5,730 nt of DNA from positions 1 to 5,730 of the forward strand of contig JAEDJV010000152.1 of the NCBI GenBank assembly GCA_016296165.1, given 5' to 3'. Positions 1 to 5,730 of the stretch are shown in pieces (the first letter of the stretch is position 1; the number at the start of each line of letters is the position of its first letter). A program made the translations under genes and the position numbers. Source of the DNA: Oscillospiraceae bacterium (GTDB taxonomy: Bacteria; Bacillota; Clostridia; Oscillospirales; Ruminococcaceae). Under the pieces are notes generated by a model. The model saw nothing but the letters and a program-made list of their open reading frames with translations, was not told the origin of the DNA and did not search any database.

Positions 1-1
1 C

Positions 2-436
2 AGAGGGGTCTCAACTATCCGTATATATAAAGATTCAAACAAGACAAGATATGGTTTCGCAGAAATCAGCGTTAAATCTGCTTCACAGTCTGCTGAACCT
101 GAAGTTACCACAACAGCAGTCACAACGACTCCGCCTGTTTCTGTTACAACTGAACCTTCTGTTACAACACCTCCTGAAAATGTTACTACACCACCTGAAA
201 CAACAGTAACAGCAATGACTACCACAACTGTAACAGATACTTCTGAATATGATCTTAACGGAGACGGAAAGCTTTCTACTTCAGATGTAAGATGTCTTCT
301 TCAGCATCTTGTGGGTTCAGTTACTCTTAAAGAAGAAGCGTTAAAGAAAGCTGATATCAATAAAGACGGATCAGTAGATACTGCAGATGCTGTTAAACTC
401 CTCAGAAAAGCTGCCGGTATGACAGAAACAGAATAA
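2..436 (+). CDS. C-terminal part of a secreted dockerin-bearing protein (5' end outside window)
   Basis: The reading frame is open from the left edge, so the N-terminal part, including any catalytic module and signal peptide, is missing. The visible 144 residues have three parts. About 27 residues of an unrecognised, probably beta-rich module (RGVSTIRIYKDSNK...) come first. A linker of about 50 residues follows, made almost only of Thr, Pro, Val, Glu and Ala. A type I dockerin ends the protein. Its first calcium loop (coding from base 251) reads DLNGDGKLSTSD and its second reads DINKDGSVDTAD; both keep Asp/Asn/Asp/Asp at loop positions 1, 3, 5 and 12. Type I dockerins dock enzymes or structural proteins onto cohesins outside the cell, in a calcium-dependent way. 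Thr-rich linkers of this kind are typical of Ruminococcus cellulosomal proteins. A methionine codon at 215 lies inside the linker and is not a credible start. The next gene begins 23 bases downstream with no terminator between, so the two are probably co-transcribed. The catalytic function cannot be inferred. Confidence 0.9.
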   Translation, partial: RGVSTIRIYKDSNKTRYGFAEISVKSASQSAEPEVTTTAVTTTPPVSVTTEPSVTTPPENVTTPPETTVTAMTTTTVTDTSEYDLNGDGKLSTSDVRCLLQHLVGSVTLKEEALKKADINKDGSVDTADAVKLLRKAAGMTETE

Positions 437-459
437 ATGCAGCGAAGGAGAATACATAA

Positions 460-1521
460 ATGAAAAAAATTATATCCATTATCACAGCACTTTCTTTTAT
501 TGGCTGCCATGCTTACAGCCCCGTAGTTTTAAATGAAACTTATGTTTCTGCAGAATCAGGTTTAACGGAATCAGTAAGAATCCATACAGACAATGATATC
601 TTCGCTTCAAACGGAATGCTGACAATTGATTATGACTTCAAAAAACTTGACCTTAAGGAAGTCGTACTCAATCCGGCTGTTGAGTCAGTCCTTTATGCAG
701 TAAATACGCAGACTCCGGGTAAAATTACAATAGCATTTGCATCTGACAAAGAAATTACTGTATCCGAATACATCGCAGATCTGATTTTTTACAATTTTAC
801 AGACGGTGAAGAAAAGGCTTATAGTCTTTGTGAATTAACAGTAGATGAACTTGTTACAATCGGTGAAAACGGAAGTGACAAGGAAGTGCCTTCAGATGAT
901 ATCGTTATTTCAGAGGGGAAATCAGATGTTAATGCATTTCTCTCAGGAAGTGAATCTGAAGATCCGGATTATCTTAATGTACATCTTTCCCTGTACATGG
1001 AATATTCATCTGTCACAAACGGAATGTTTACAATAAAATATGACACTTCAGAACTTGAATTCGAAAGCGGAGAAATGTCGGGTGATATCGAAGGAAGCCT
1101 GTGTGAAATATTTGAAGCAGAAAAAGGAACAATAAAGATTGCACTTGTAAACGGGGAAGGAATTATCCGGTCCGGACATGCTGCGGATTTAAAATTCAAA
1201 ATGAAAAAGCCATGTAATCCGGAGCTCACTTTAACCGTAAATGAACTTCAGGACATAACGATGGATGATAAGATTCAGAAATTTATAATTGAAGAATCTT
1301 CATATGTTTTCGACACAGGTTTTCAGGAACAGGATCCTGTTTTGGAGGCTGCCGACCTGACCAGTGACGGATCGATTACATCTCTTGATCTCATTACTCT
1401 TATAAAAATATTAATAGGTGTGATTCCTGAATCTGAATGTCCGGGCGCCGATATAAATCGCGACGGAGCTGTAGATACAGAAGATCTTGTCGCTATGAAA
1501 AAAATGTTTATTGAAGCGTAA
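460..1521 (+). CDS. Secreted protein with two cohesin-like modules and a C-terminal dockerin (possible small scaffoldin)
   Basis: This 353-residue protein starts at an ATG placed 9 bases after AAGGAG (445-450). Residues 1 to about 18 form a signal peptide (MKKIISIITALSFIGC); FIGC at 13-16 is a weak lipobox, and signal peptidase I sites after CHA (18) or VSA (31) are also possible. Two homologous modules follow, at about 30-153 and 154-284. Each has NGM(L/F)TIxYD (51-59 and 187-195), then a KITIAFA/TIKIALV strand, ADL(I/K)F (106-110 and 242-246) and LTV(D/N)EL (126-131 and 258-263). This pattern, with YD early and a Gly-Lys/Thr-Ile strand in the middle, matches the cohesin fold, although similarity to known cohesins is distant. 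Residues 298-353 are a dockerin with loops starting at D299 (D-T-D-D, with Thr replacing the usual Asn) and D331 (D-N-D-D). The layout suggests an adaptor that binds other dockerin proteins and is itself docked on a scaffold. Other beta-sandwich binding modules remain possible. A terminator follows. Confidence 0.85.
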   Translation: MKKIISIITALSFIGCHAYSPVVLNETYVSAESGLTESVRIHTDNDIFASNGMLTIDYDFKKLDLKEVVLNPAVESVLYAVNTQTPGKITIAFASDKEITVSEYIADLIFYNFTDGEEKAYSLCELTVDELVTIGENGSDKEVPSDDIVISEGKSDVNAFLSGSESEDPDYLNVHLSLYMEYSSVTNGMFTIKYDTSELEFESGEMSGDIEGSLCEIFEAEKGTIKIALVNGEGIIRSGHAADLKFKMKKPCNPELTLTVNELQDITMDDKIQKFIIEESSYVFDTGFQEQDPVLEAADLTSDGSITSLDLITLIKILIGVIPESECPGADINRDGAVDTEDLVAMKKMFIEA

Positions 1522-1549
1522 CAAATAATTATCCATAGGATAAATTTAA

Positions 1550-1592
1550 GCCATAGTCTGTTTTAAAATACAGACTATGGCATTTTATTTTA
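1550..1592 (+). terminator. Rho-independent terminator closing the dockerin/cohesin unit
   Basis: GCCATAGTCTG at 1550-1560 pairs perfectly with CAGACTATGGC at 1571-1581, and T1561-A1570 can add one more pair, leaving an 8-base A/T loop. The hairpin is followed directly by the T-rich run ATTTTATTTTAT. It lies 28 bases after the stop codon of the double-module protein and separates that unit from the two-component system downstream. Confidence 0.9.
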
Positions 1593-1618
1593 TATCAAAA
1601 TTGAAAATGTTTTACATA

Positions 1619-1647
1619 TTGAAATATTGACTGAAATATCTTATACT
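1619..1647 (+). promoter_or_regulatory. Probable sigma-A promoter of the two-component system operon
   Basis: TTGAAA (1619-1624) and TATACT (1642-1647) are 17 bases apart and each matches the housekeeping consensus at 5 of 6 positions. A second, overlapping reading is TTGACT (1627-1632) with TAAAAT (1649-1654), 16 bases apart. Either would start transcription about 25-35 bases before the GTG start of the response regulator. The spacer holds a TGAAATAT repeat (1620-1627 and 1632-1639). Confidence 0.6.
1620..1639 (+). repeat. Short direct repeat TGAAATAT, 12-bp period, inside the promoter
   Basis: TGAAATAT occurs at 1620-1627 and again at 1632-1639; a looser relative, TGAAAATG, is at 1602-1609. 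The pair overlaps the predicted -35 and spacer. A period near one helical turn would suit a dimeric OmpR-family regulator acting on its own promoter. In DNA this AT-rich the repeat could also be chance, and its sequence does not match the TGTAA repeat upstream of the ABC genes. Confidence 0.25.
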
Positions 1648-1685
1648 ATAAAATAGAAAAAACATATTATCCGAGGTGAACAATC

Positions 1686-2297
1686 GTGCAATACAAAAAA
1701 ATACTTGTGGTTGAGGACGATACAAAATTAAACAGCAGTCTTGTTATGTCTCTTAATGCTGAAGGTTATGATACTGATTCGGCGTTCAGCGTTGAACAGG
1801 CACTTGAGAAATATCAGGGCGTTAATATGATTATACTTGATGTGATGCTGCCTGACGGAACCGGGATGGATTTTTGCAGAAAGATCCGTATGGCGTCGTC
1901 ACGCATACCGGTTATTTTTCTGACTTCGTGTGATGATGAAAAAGATATAATTAAAGGATTTGACTGCGGGGCAGATGATTATATTACAAAGCCGTTCAGA
2001 CTTAATGAGCTGAAAATGCGGGTAAATGCAGTTTACAGGAGATGTTATGCAGAAGCGGAAGAGAGCAGTAATCTTACGTCACTCGAAAAAAGTCTGCTTG
2101 ATTATCTTATGTTAAATAAAGAACAGTTTGTTACGCGTGATCAGATACTTGCATATCTGTGGGATTCAAAAGGGAATTTTGTAAATGACAATACCCTTTC
2201 TGTTACAATAAGCAGACTGCGTGAAAAACTGAAGAACGGAAAGATAGTAACAAGGAGAGGAATGGGCTACAAATGGACACAGCAGACAAATTTATAA
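1686..2297 (+). CDS. OmpR-family response regulator, unusually short (203 aa)
   Basis: Translation starts at a GTG, 7 bases after the ribosome binding site GAGGTG (1673-1678). Residues 1-120 form a complete receiver domain: acidic pocket E10/D11 in ILVVEDD, phosphoacceptor D52 in IILDVMLPDG, T80 in FLTS, Y99 in GADDYI and K102 in TKPF. Residues 130-198 are an OmpR/PhoB-type winged helix, with LTSLEKSLLDYL, then VTRDQILAYLW, the recognition-helix segment NTLSVTISRLREKL and the wing/C-terminal strand RGMGYKW. Family members are usually about 220-235 residues. Here only about 10 residues (YAEAEESSN) join the receiver to the LTxxE helix, so the four-stranded N-terminal sheet of the effector domain appears absent. 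The gene overlaps the kinase gene by 25 bases, so the kinase is almost certainly its phosphodonor. A likely target is the TGTAA repeat upstream of the ABC ATPase gene. Confidence 0.95.
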   Translation: MQYKKILVVEDDTKLNSSLVMSLNAEGYDTDSAFSVEQALEKYQGVNMIILDVMLPDGTGMDFCRKIRMASSRIPVIFLTSCDDEKDIIKGFDCGADDYITKPFRLNELKMRVNAVYRRCYAEAEESSNLTSLEKSLLDYLMLNKEQFVTRDQILAYLWDSKGNFVNDNTLSVTISRLREKLKNGKIVTRRGMGYKWTQQTNL

Positions 2298-3499
2298 ACA
2301 ATAAATCCCCGGGGAGACTGACCCTTTTTTATATTGTTCTTCTTATTCTATCCTTTGCTGCAAACTGCTTTTTCTCACATTTTTGTGCATGGAAAATAAC
2401 TGAAAACCATATTCCTTATGTCCTTGCAGCGGCCGGAGGCGATAATGACTTTGTTTCTTTTCCTGATGAAGAATTTATTCTGGCGGGAGAAACAATTACT
2501 GAAGAAATTGGATTTTCAAGAGATACATCTCCAATGTATCTTGATTTTTTTTATCAGACGAGGAGAAGGATTTTTTGTTACATATTTTTATTGACGCTGA
2601 TCTTATGTACTGCCGGCTATATATCATCACTGATTCCTCTTATTAAAATATATTCAGATATGGAAAGACTAAAGGAGGAGTGTACAGCATTAACTGAATG
2701 CGGCGGACCGGTCAGAGAAAAATATGAAGATCATCTGAGCTGTATGGGAAGGCTTGCTGATTCTGTATCATGTATGAGTGTCAGGATGAAATACCTTAAT
2801 GACAAACTTACTGCAGAACGTGATTTTCTGAGGGAATTTCTTTCTGATTTTTCTCATCAGCTGAAAAATTCTCTTGCTGTAATAAGGCTTAATAATGACA
2901 TACTCGACAGTATGGATGGTCTGACTGAAGAGAAGGCGATTCAGCTTTCAGATGAAATAAACGACAGCATAGATGATATGGAAGCGCTTATTTTCTCAGC
3001 TTTACGACTCGCAAAATTAAATGCAGACGCAATTGTATATGAAATGAAAGAAGAAAATCTCAGAAATATGTGTGAAAAATCCGTTCAGAAAATACAGCCT
3101 GTTCTTGAAGAAAAAAATATTAAACTTATAAAAGAATATGACAGGGATGTATTTTTCAGTTTTGATACAGTCTGGCTTTCTGAAGCATTTGTAAATCTTA
3201 TGAAAAATGCAGCGGATCATTCAGAATGTACAGAGTTAAAAATTTCACTTTCCGAAACACCGTTGAGTGCAGTAGTAACACTTTCAGACAATGGTAAGGG
3301 AATACCACAGTCAGAAATCTCAGAATTATTTAATCGTTTTAATAAAAAAAGCAATGATGCAGGAATGAAAAGTACAGGTATTGGCATGTCAATTGCCGAG
3401 AAAATAATTAAAGCTCATAACGGAGATATATTTGTTTATTCTTCGGAAGAAAAAGGAACCAGGTTTGAAGTAGTATTTCTGAAATACGGAAAAAAATAA
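2273..3499 (+). CDS. Two-TM sensor histidine kinase
   Basis: This 408-residue membrane kinase autophosphorylates on a histidine and passes the phosphate to the partner regulator. TM1 is at about 16-37 and TM2 at about 100-124, enclosing an extracytoplasmic loop of about 60 residues (HIPYVLAAAGGDNDFVSFPD...) that probably senses the signal. A helical linker at about 127-185 leads to the HisKA dimerisation helix with FSHQLKNSLAVI, H195 being the phosphorylated residue; the usual proline after the histidine is Ser here. The ATPase domain shows the N box (NLMKNAADHS, N308 and N312), the G1 box DNGKGI (339-344), the F-box LFNRF and the G2 box TGIGMSIA, where the last glycine of GxGxG is Ser. The start codon lies inside the regulator gene; AGAGG at 2256-2260 is a ribosome binding site at a rather long 12 bases, suggesting translational coupling. 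The loop is too long for a BceS-type intramembrane-sensing kinase. Confidence 0.95.
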   Translation: MDTADKFINNKSPGRLTLFYIVLLILSFAANCFFSHFCAWKITENHIPYVLAAAGGDNDFVSFPDEEFILAGETITEEIGFSRDTSPMYLDFFYQTRRRIFCYIFLLTLILCTAGYISSLIPLIKIYSDMERLKEECTALTECGGPVREKYEDHLSCMGRLADSVSCMSVRMKYLNDKLTAERDFLREFLSDFSHQLKNSLAVIRLNNDILDSMDGLTEEKAIQLSDEINDSIDDMEALIFSALRLAKLNADAIVYEMKEENLRNMCEKSVQKIQPVLEEKNIKLIKEYDRDVFFSFDTVWLSEAFVNLMKNAADHSECTELKISLSETPLSAVVTLSDNGKGIPQSEISELFNRFNKKSNDAGMKSTGIGMSIAEKIIKAHNGDIFVYSSEEKGTRFEVVFLKYGKK

Positions 3500-3505
3500 T
3501 GCTGA

Positions 3506-3527
3506 TTGTAACTTTCATGTAAGATTG
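3506..3527 (+). promoter_or_regulatory. Putative response-regulator operator: two tandem 11-bp repeats
   Basis: TTGTAACTTTC (3506-3516) is followed directly by ATGTAAGATTG (3517-3527). They agree at 8 of 11 positions and share a TGTAA core exactly 11 bp, or one helical turn, apart. OmpR/PhoB-family regulators typically bind such head-to-tail repeats as dimers. The site covers the place where a -35 box would be and ends 6 bases before a perfect -10, an arrangement typical of activator-dependent promoters. An alternative reading is TAACT-N4-TGTAA (3509-3522), one mismatch from the TNACA-N4-TGTAA motif described for BceR-like regulators. Binding by the regulator encoded upstream is inferred. Confidence 0.5.
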
Positions 3528-3533
3528 GAGATG

Positions 3534-3539
3534 TATAAT
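3534..3539 (+). promoter_or_regulatory. -10 box of the ABC transporter promoter
   Basis: TATAAT matches the sigma-A -10 consensus perfectly, but the hexamer 17 bases upstream (ACTTTC, 3511-3516) is a poor -35. Transcription would start near 3546, leaving a leader of about 20 bases with the strong ribosome binding site AAGGGAGG (3553-3560). No terminator separates this promoter from the kinase gene, so read-through from the operon promoter may also supply the ABC genes. Confidence 0.6.
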
Positions 3540-3567
3540 TAAAACCATAGAGAAGGGAGGTCGTTTT

Positions 3568-4257
3568 ATGGAAAACGAAATAATAATTTCAGCAGAAAAT
3601 CTGATCAAAAAATATGGTAAAGGAGAGGAGGAGGTAACTGCTCTTAACGATGTCAGTCTGAAGATAAGGAAAGGTGAGTTTGTATCCGTAACCGGCGAAA
3701 GCGGAAGCGGAAAATCAACACTTCTTAATGTATTAGGTTCACTTGACAAACCTGATTCAGGAAGAATAATGGTTGGTGATACAGATCTTTTAACAATGAA
3801 GGATAATGATCTTGCTGCATACAGGAGAAAAAGAACCGGATTTATCTTTCAGACATATAACCTTATTCCTGTTTTAAACGTTGTTGAAAATATAGTTCTT
3901 CCGCTTAATCTTGACAATGCAAAAGTGGATAATGATTTTCTTGAGGAGCTGCTTGAACTTTCAGGACTTAAATATAAAAGAAACAGTTTTCCTCATGAAC
4001 TTTCAGGAGGTCAGCAGCAGAGAGTTGCTTTTGTAAGGGCGCTTATACATAAGCCGGATATAATCTTTGCTGACGAACCTACAGGAAATCTTGATAACAA
4101 AACAAGTCGTGACGTGATTGCAATACTGAAAAATTCGGTAAAAAAATATAATCAGGCACTTGTACTTATCACTCATGATCTCAGCGTCGCATCCCAGGCG
4201 GATTCTGTTTATGTAATGAATGATGGTATCCTGTCACAGGGAGGCGGTCTGTCATGA
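3568..4257 (+). CDS. ABC transporter ATP-binding protein, MacB/LolD/BceA class
   Basis: This 229-residue cytoplasmic ATPase has all the motifs of an active ABC nucleotide-binding domain: Walker A GESGSGKST (43-51), Q-loop Q95 in FIFQTYNL, signature LSGGQQQR (145-152), Walker B IIFADE (165-170, catalytic E170), D-loop NLD (174-176) and switch histidine H203 in ITHD. The QTYNLIPVLNVVENIVLPL stretch and the ADEPTGNLD wording are typical of the MacB/LolD/BceA group, which powers FtsX-type permeases in mechanotransmission, antimicrobial-peptide defence or lipoprotein release rather than classic import. It starts 7 bases after AAGGGAGG. Its TGA overlaps the ATG of the permease gene (ATGA, 4254-4257), indicating tight coupling and an ATPase-permease pair. 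The substrate is not readable from the sequence; regulation by the adjacent kinase/regulator pair is inferred from the order and the repeat upstream. Confidence 0.96.
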   Translation: MENEIIISAENLIKKYGKGEEEVTALNDVSLKIRKGEFVSVTGESGSGKSTLLNVLGSLDKPDSGRIMVGDTDLLTMKDNDLAAYRRKRTGFIFQTYNLIPVLNVVENIVLPLNLDNAKVDNDFLEELLELSGLKYKRNSFPHELSGGQQQRVAFVRALIHKPDIIFADEPTGNLDNKTSRDVIAILKNSVKKYNQALVLITHDLSVASQADSVYVMNDGILSQGGGLS

Positions 4258-5730
4258 AATTTTTAATCTCACTGTCGCTAAAATATCTGGGCAGGCAGAA
4301 ATTTCGTACAGCGCTGACATTTATCAGTATTGTACTTGCGGTTTTTATAATGTGTTTTAGTCTGGATGCACTTAGTACTGTACTTGTAACAATGAAAGAT
4401 TTTGAAATTAATGAGAGTGGTACATGGGAAGTTGACTTATCCGAATTCTATAATGAAACCGGTACTCTGAAAAAAGCGGTAAAAAAATATGAGGATCATA
4501 TACTTACAGAGTCTGTACTTATGACTTCGTCTTCAACACTAAAATGTGCAGATGATGATTATATTGAACTGGAGTTTGGAAACGGCAGAATAGTTAACCT
4601 GAGCAGCATTACTCAGAAATGCGGATACGGAGAAAAAAAACTGGATGTCAATGTTGATTTTCATATAGTAAAAGGCAGCAGGGGGATATATCTTCCGACA
4701 AATTTTAAAGATAAGGGATACTCAGTTGATGATGTGGTTGATTTAAAATTTACACCTGTACTGAATGGAAAAAGATATGAATCCTATAGTGAGAAGTTTA
4801 CTGTTGAAGGCTTTTTATCTTATAATTATGAGTCACATGCCGTTTTTGAAACAGGAATAAAAAGCAATCTTATTGATGAGATTGTAAAGGCAAGTGAAGA
4901 CAGTCTTGCAGCCACAGGAGATAACCAGTTGTATCTCAGGGTAAAGCCAAGTGAAGATTTTGATAAATCAATAGAAAAAATAATGAATGACTGCGGACTG
5001 AATATAAAAAGGGTGGATCTGCAGAAGGGAAATTTTAATGGTACTCTGCTTTTGTATGAACTAAAAGCTTTAATAGAGCCAATGATGCTCATTGTTGGTG
5101 CAGCAATAATATTTTCATTTATGTTCTTAATATGGCTTATTTCCAGAATGACTGTGGACAATGCAATGGAAATATCGGTTGTTGAGAGAACAAGAAAATT
5201 TATTACTTTGAAAACACTTGGTGCTTCAAAAAAACAGCTTACAGCTCTTACGGTTTTTGAAGCATTGTTTTACAACGTAACAGCTGTACCTATAGGTTCA
5301 GGAATAGCATATCTTTCGGCAAAAATTATTTTTAATATGTTATCAGAGGCCGGGGTTCCGTATATACATTTTAGTGTGAGCAAAATATTTATATTTACAG
5401 GGATAGTTTTGTGTATAATCAGTGTTTTCATTTCAACATATACATCTGCGTTATGGATGTCAAGAAAGAAAACCATAGCGGAAGCTTCAAAATATGGTGA
5501 TATAATAAAGAGAAGAAAGAAAGAAAAGAGAAGAAAGACACGTCTGAACAGAAAATGTTCAGGATTTATACGGATGTACACAAAGAGAAATATCAGTAGA
5601 ACAAAGGGTAAGTATATATTTTCAGTTTTTGCATGCTCACTCAGCACAGTTATTCTTCTATTATACTTAACGATTGCAGGTATATATTCTCAGACTATAC
5701 CCACAATTGATTTCAGTTTCGATGATTATA
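4254..5730 (+). CDS. FtsX/MacB-type ABC transporter permease (3' end outside window)
   Basis: The frame stays open from the ATG at 4254 to the right edge: 492 codons plus one base. A ribosome binding site GGGAGG (4239-4244) sits inside the end of the ATPase gene. TM1 is at about 20-45 after the cytoplasmic start LKYLGRQKFRTAL. An extracytoplasmic domain of about 220 residues (46-268) resembles the MacB periplasmic-core type in position and size. TM2 (about 274-297), TM3 (about 330-358) and TM4 (about 376-402) form an FtsX domain; the loop after TM2 carries ERTRKFITLKTLGASKKQL, the typical FtsX segment. A very basic cytoplasmic linker (residues 404-434) follows. Then YTKRNISRTKGKYIFSVFACSLSTVILLL (given here only in part: YTKRNISRTKGKY, 442-454, then a hydrophobic helix to about 475) repeats the TM1 pattern, so the protein is probably a tandem FtsX duplication of about 750-850 residues. 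With the ATPase it forms an exporter or envelope-stress transporter; the substrate is unknown. Confidence 0.92.
   Translation, partial: MKFLISLSLKYLGRQKFRTALTFISIVLAVFIMCFSLDALSTVLVTMKDFEINESGTWEVDLSEFYNETGTLKKAVKKYEDHILTESVLMTSSSTLKCADDDYIELEFGNGRIVNLSSITQKCGYGEKKLDVNVDFHIVKGSRGIYLPTNFKDKGYSVDDVVDLKFTPVLNGKRYESYSEKFTVEGFLSYNYESHAVFETGIKSNLIDEIVKASEDSLAATGDNQLYLRVKPSEDFDKSIEKIMNDCGLNIKRVDLQKGNFNGTLLLYELKALIEPMMLIVGAAIIFSFMFLIWLISRMTVDNAMEISVVERTRKFITLKTLGASKKQLTALTVFEALFYNVTAVPIGSGIAYLSAKIIFNMLSEAGVPYIHFSVSKIFIFTGIVLCIISVFISTYTSALWMSRKKTIAEASKYGDIIKRRKKEKRRKTRLNRKCSGFIRMYTKRNISRTKGKYIFSVFACSLSTVILLLYLTIAGIYSQTIPTIDFSFDDY

Noticed and set aside
110..245. ACA/ACT/GTT-rich stretch as a DNA repeat or recombination site
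   Set aside because: The periodicity is explained by the Thr/Pro/Val-rich protein linker and has no exact repeat unit.
301..510. Open frame on the minus strand across the dockerin
   Set aside because: It is antisense to a clear dockerin and the start of the next gene, has no ribosome binding site, and its protein has no recognisable pattern.
845..1229. Plus-strand frame 845-1036 and minus-strand frame 969-1229 inside the double-module gene
   Set aside because: Both lie wholly within a well-supported gene in another frame and show no family motif.
1627..1647. TTGACT paired with TATACT as one promoter
   Set aside because: The two hexamers are only 9 bases apart, too close for sigma-A; each needs a different partner.
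3017..3220. Minus-strand frame in the kinase gene
   Set aside because: It is a Phe/Ile/Lys-rich shadow produced by AT-rich codons of the ATPase domain.
3408..3749. Minus-strand frame spanning the kinase end, intergenic gap and ATPase start
   Set aside because: It would run antisense through the promoter and Walker A coding region; no ribosome binding site or motif was seen.
4826..5647. Two minus-strand frames (4826-5161 and 5270-5647) opposite the permease
   Set aside because: The plus-strand permease frame is continuous with typical FtsX motifs; the hydrophobic minus-strand proteins are mirror effects of coding for membrane helices.

Overview
The window looks like a chromosome segment from a low-GC Gram-positive gut or rumen anaerobe, most probably Ruminococcus or a close relative. 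The clues are AT-rich DNA with strong AGGAGG-type ribosome binding sites, type I dockerin modules, and a Thr/Pro-rich linker like those of R. flavefaciens-type fibrolytic enzymes. The genus is an inference from style; no species can be assigned. All genes are on the + strand and fall into two units.

Region 1 (1-1521) is a dockerin/cohesin-type unit. It opens with the 3' end of a secreted protein that finishes in a Thr/Pro/Val linker and a canonical type I dockerin (2-436). After 23 bases comes a complete 353-residue secreted protein (460-1521) with a short signal peptide, two tandem cohesin-like beta-sandwich modules and a C-terminal dockerin. This is the layout of a small adaptor scaffoldin. 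A strong hairpin terminator (1550-1592) closes the unit.

Region 2 (about 1619-5730, running off the right edge) is a signal-transduction and transport unit. It has a promoter (1619-1647), an unusually short OmpR-family response regulator (1686-2297) and an overlapping two-TM sensor histidine kinase (2273-3499). A 68-base gap follows, holding an 11-bp direct repeat placed over the -35 region of a promoter with a perfect -10. Next come a MacB/LolD-class ABC ATPase (3568-4257) and, through an ATGA overlap, the first 492 codons of a large FtsX/MacB-type permease (4254-5730). The likely logic is that the kinase senses an envelope signal, possibly an antimicrobial peptide or other envelope-active compound, and the regulator binds the direct repeat to switch on the transporter genes. 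The order resembles Bce-type detoxification modules. However, the kinase has an extracellular loop of about 60 residues, and the permease has its large extracytoplasmic domain between TM1 and TM2, so it is not a canonical BceRSAB set.

The points of most interest are the double cohesin-like/dockerin protein, the two neighbouring dockerins with different predicted recognition residues, the response regulator that seems to lack the N-terminal beta-sheet of its winged-helix domain, and the one-helical-turn direct repeat upstream of the ABC genes. No RNA genes, mobile elements, CRISPR arrays or origins were seen.
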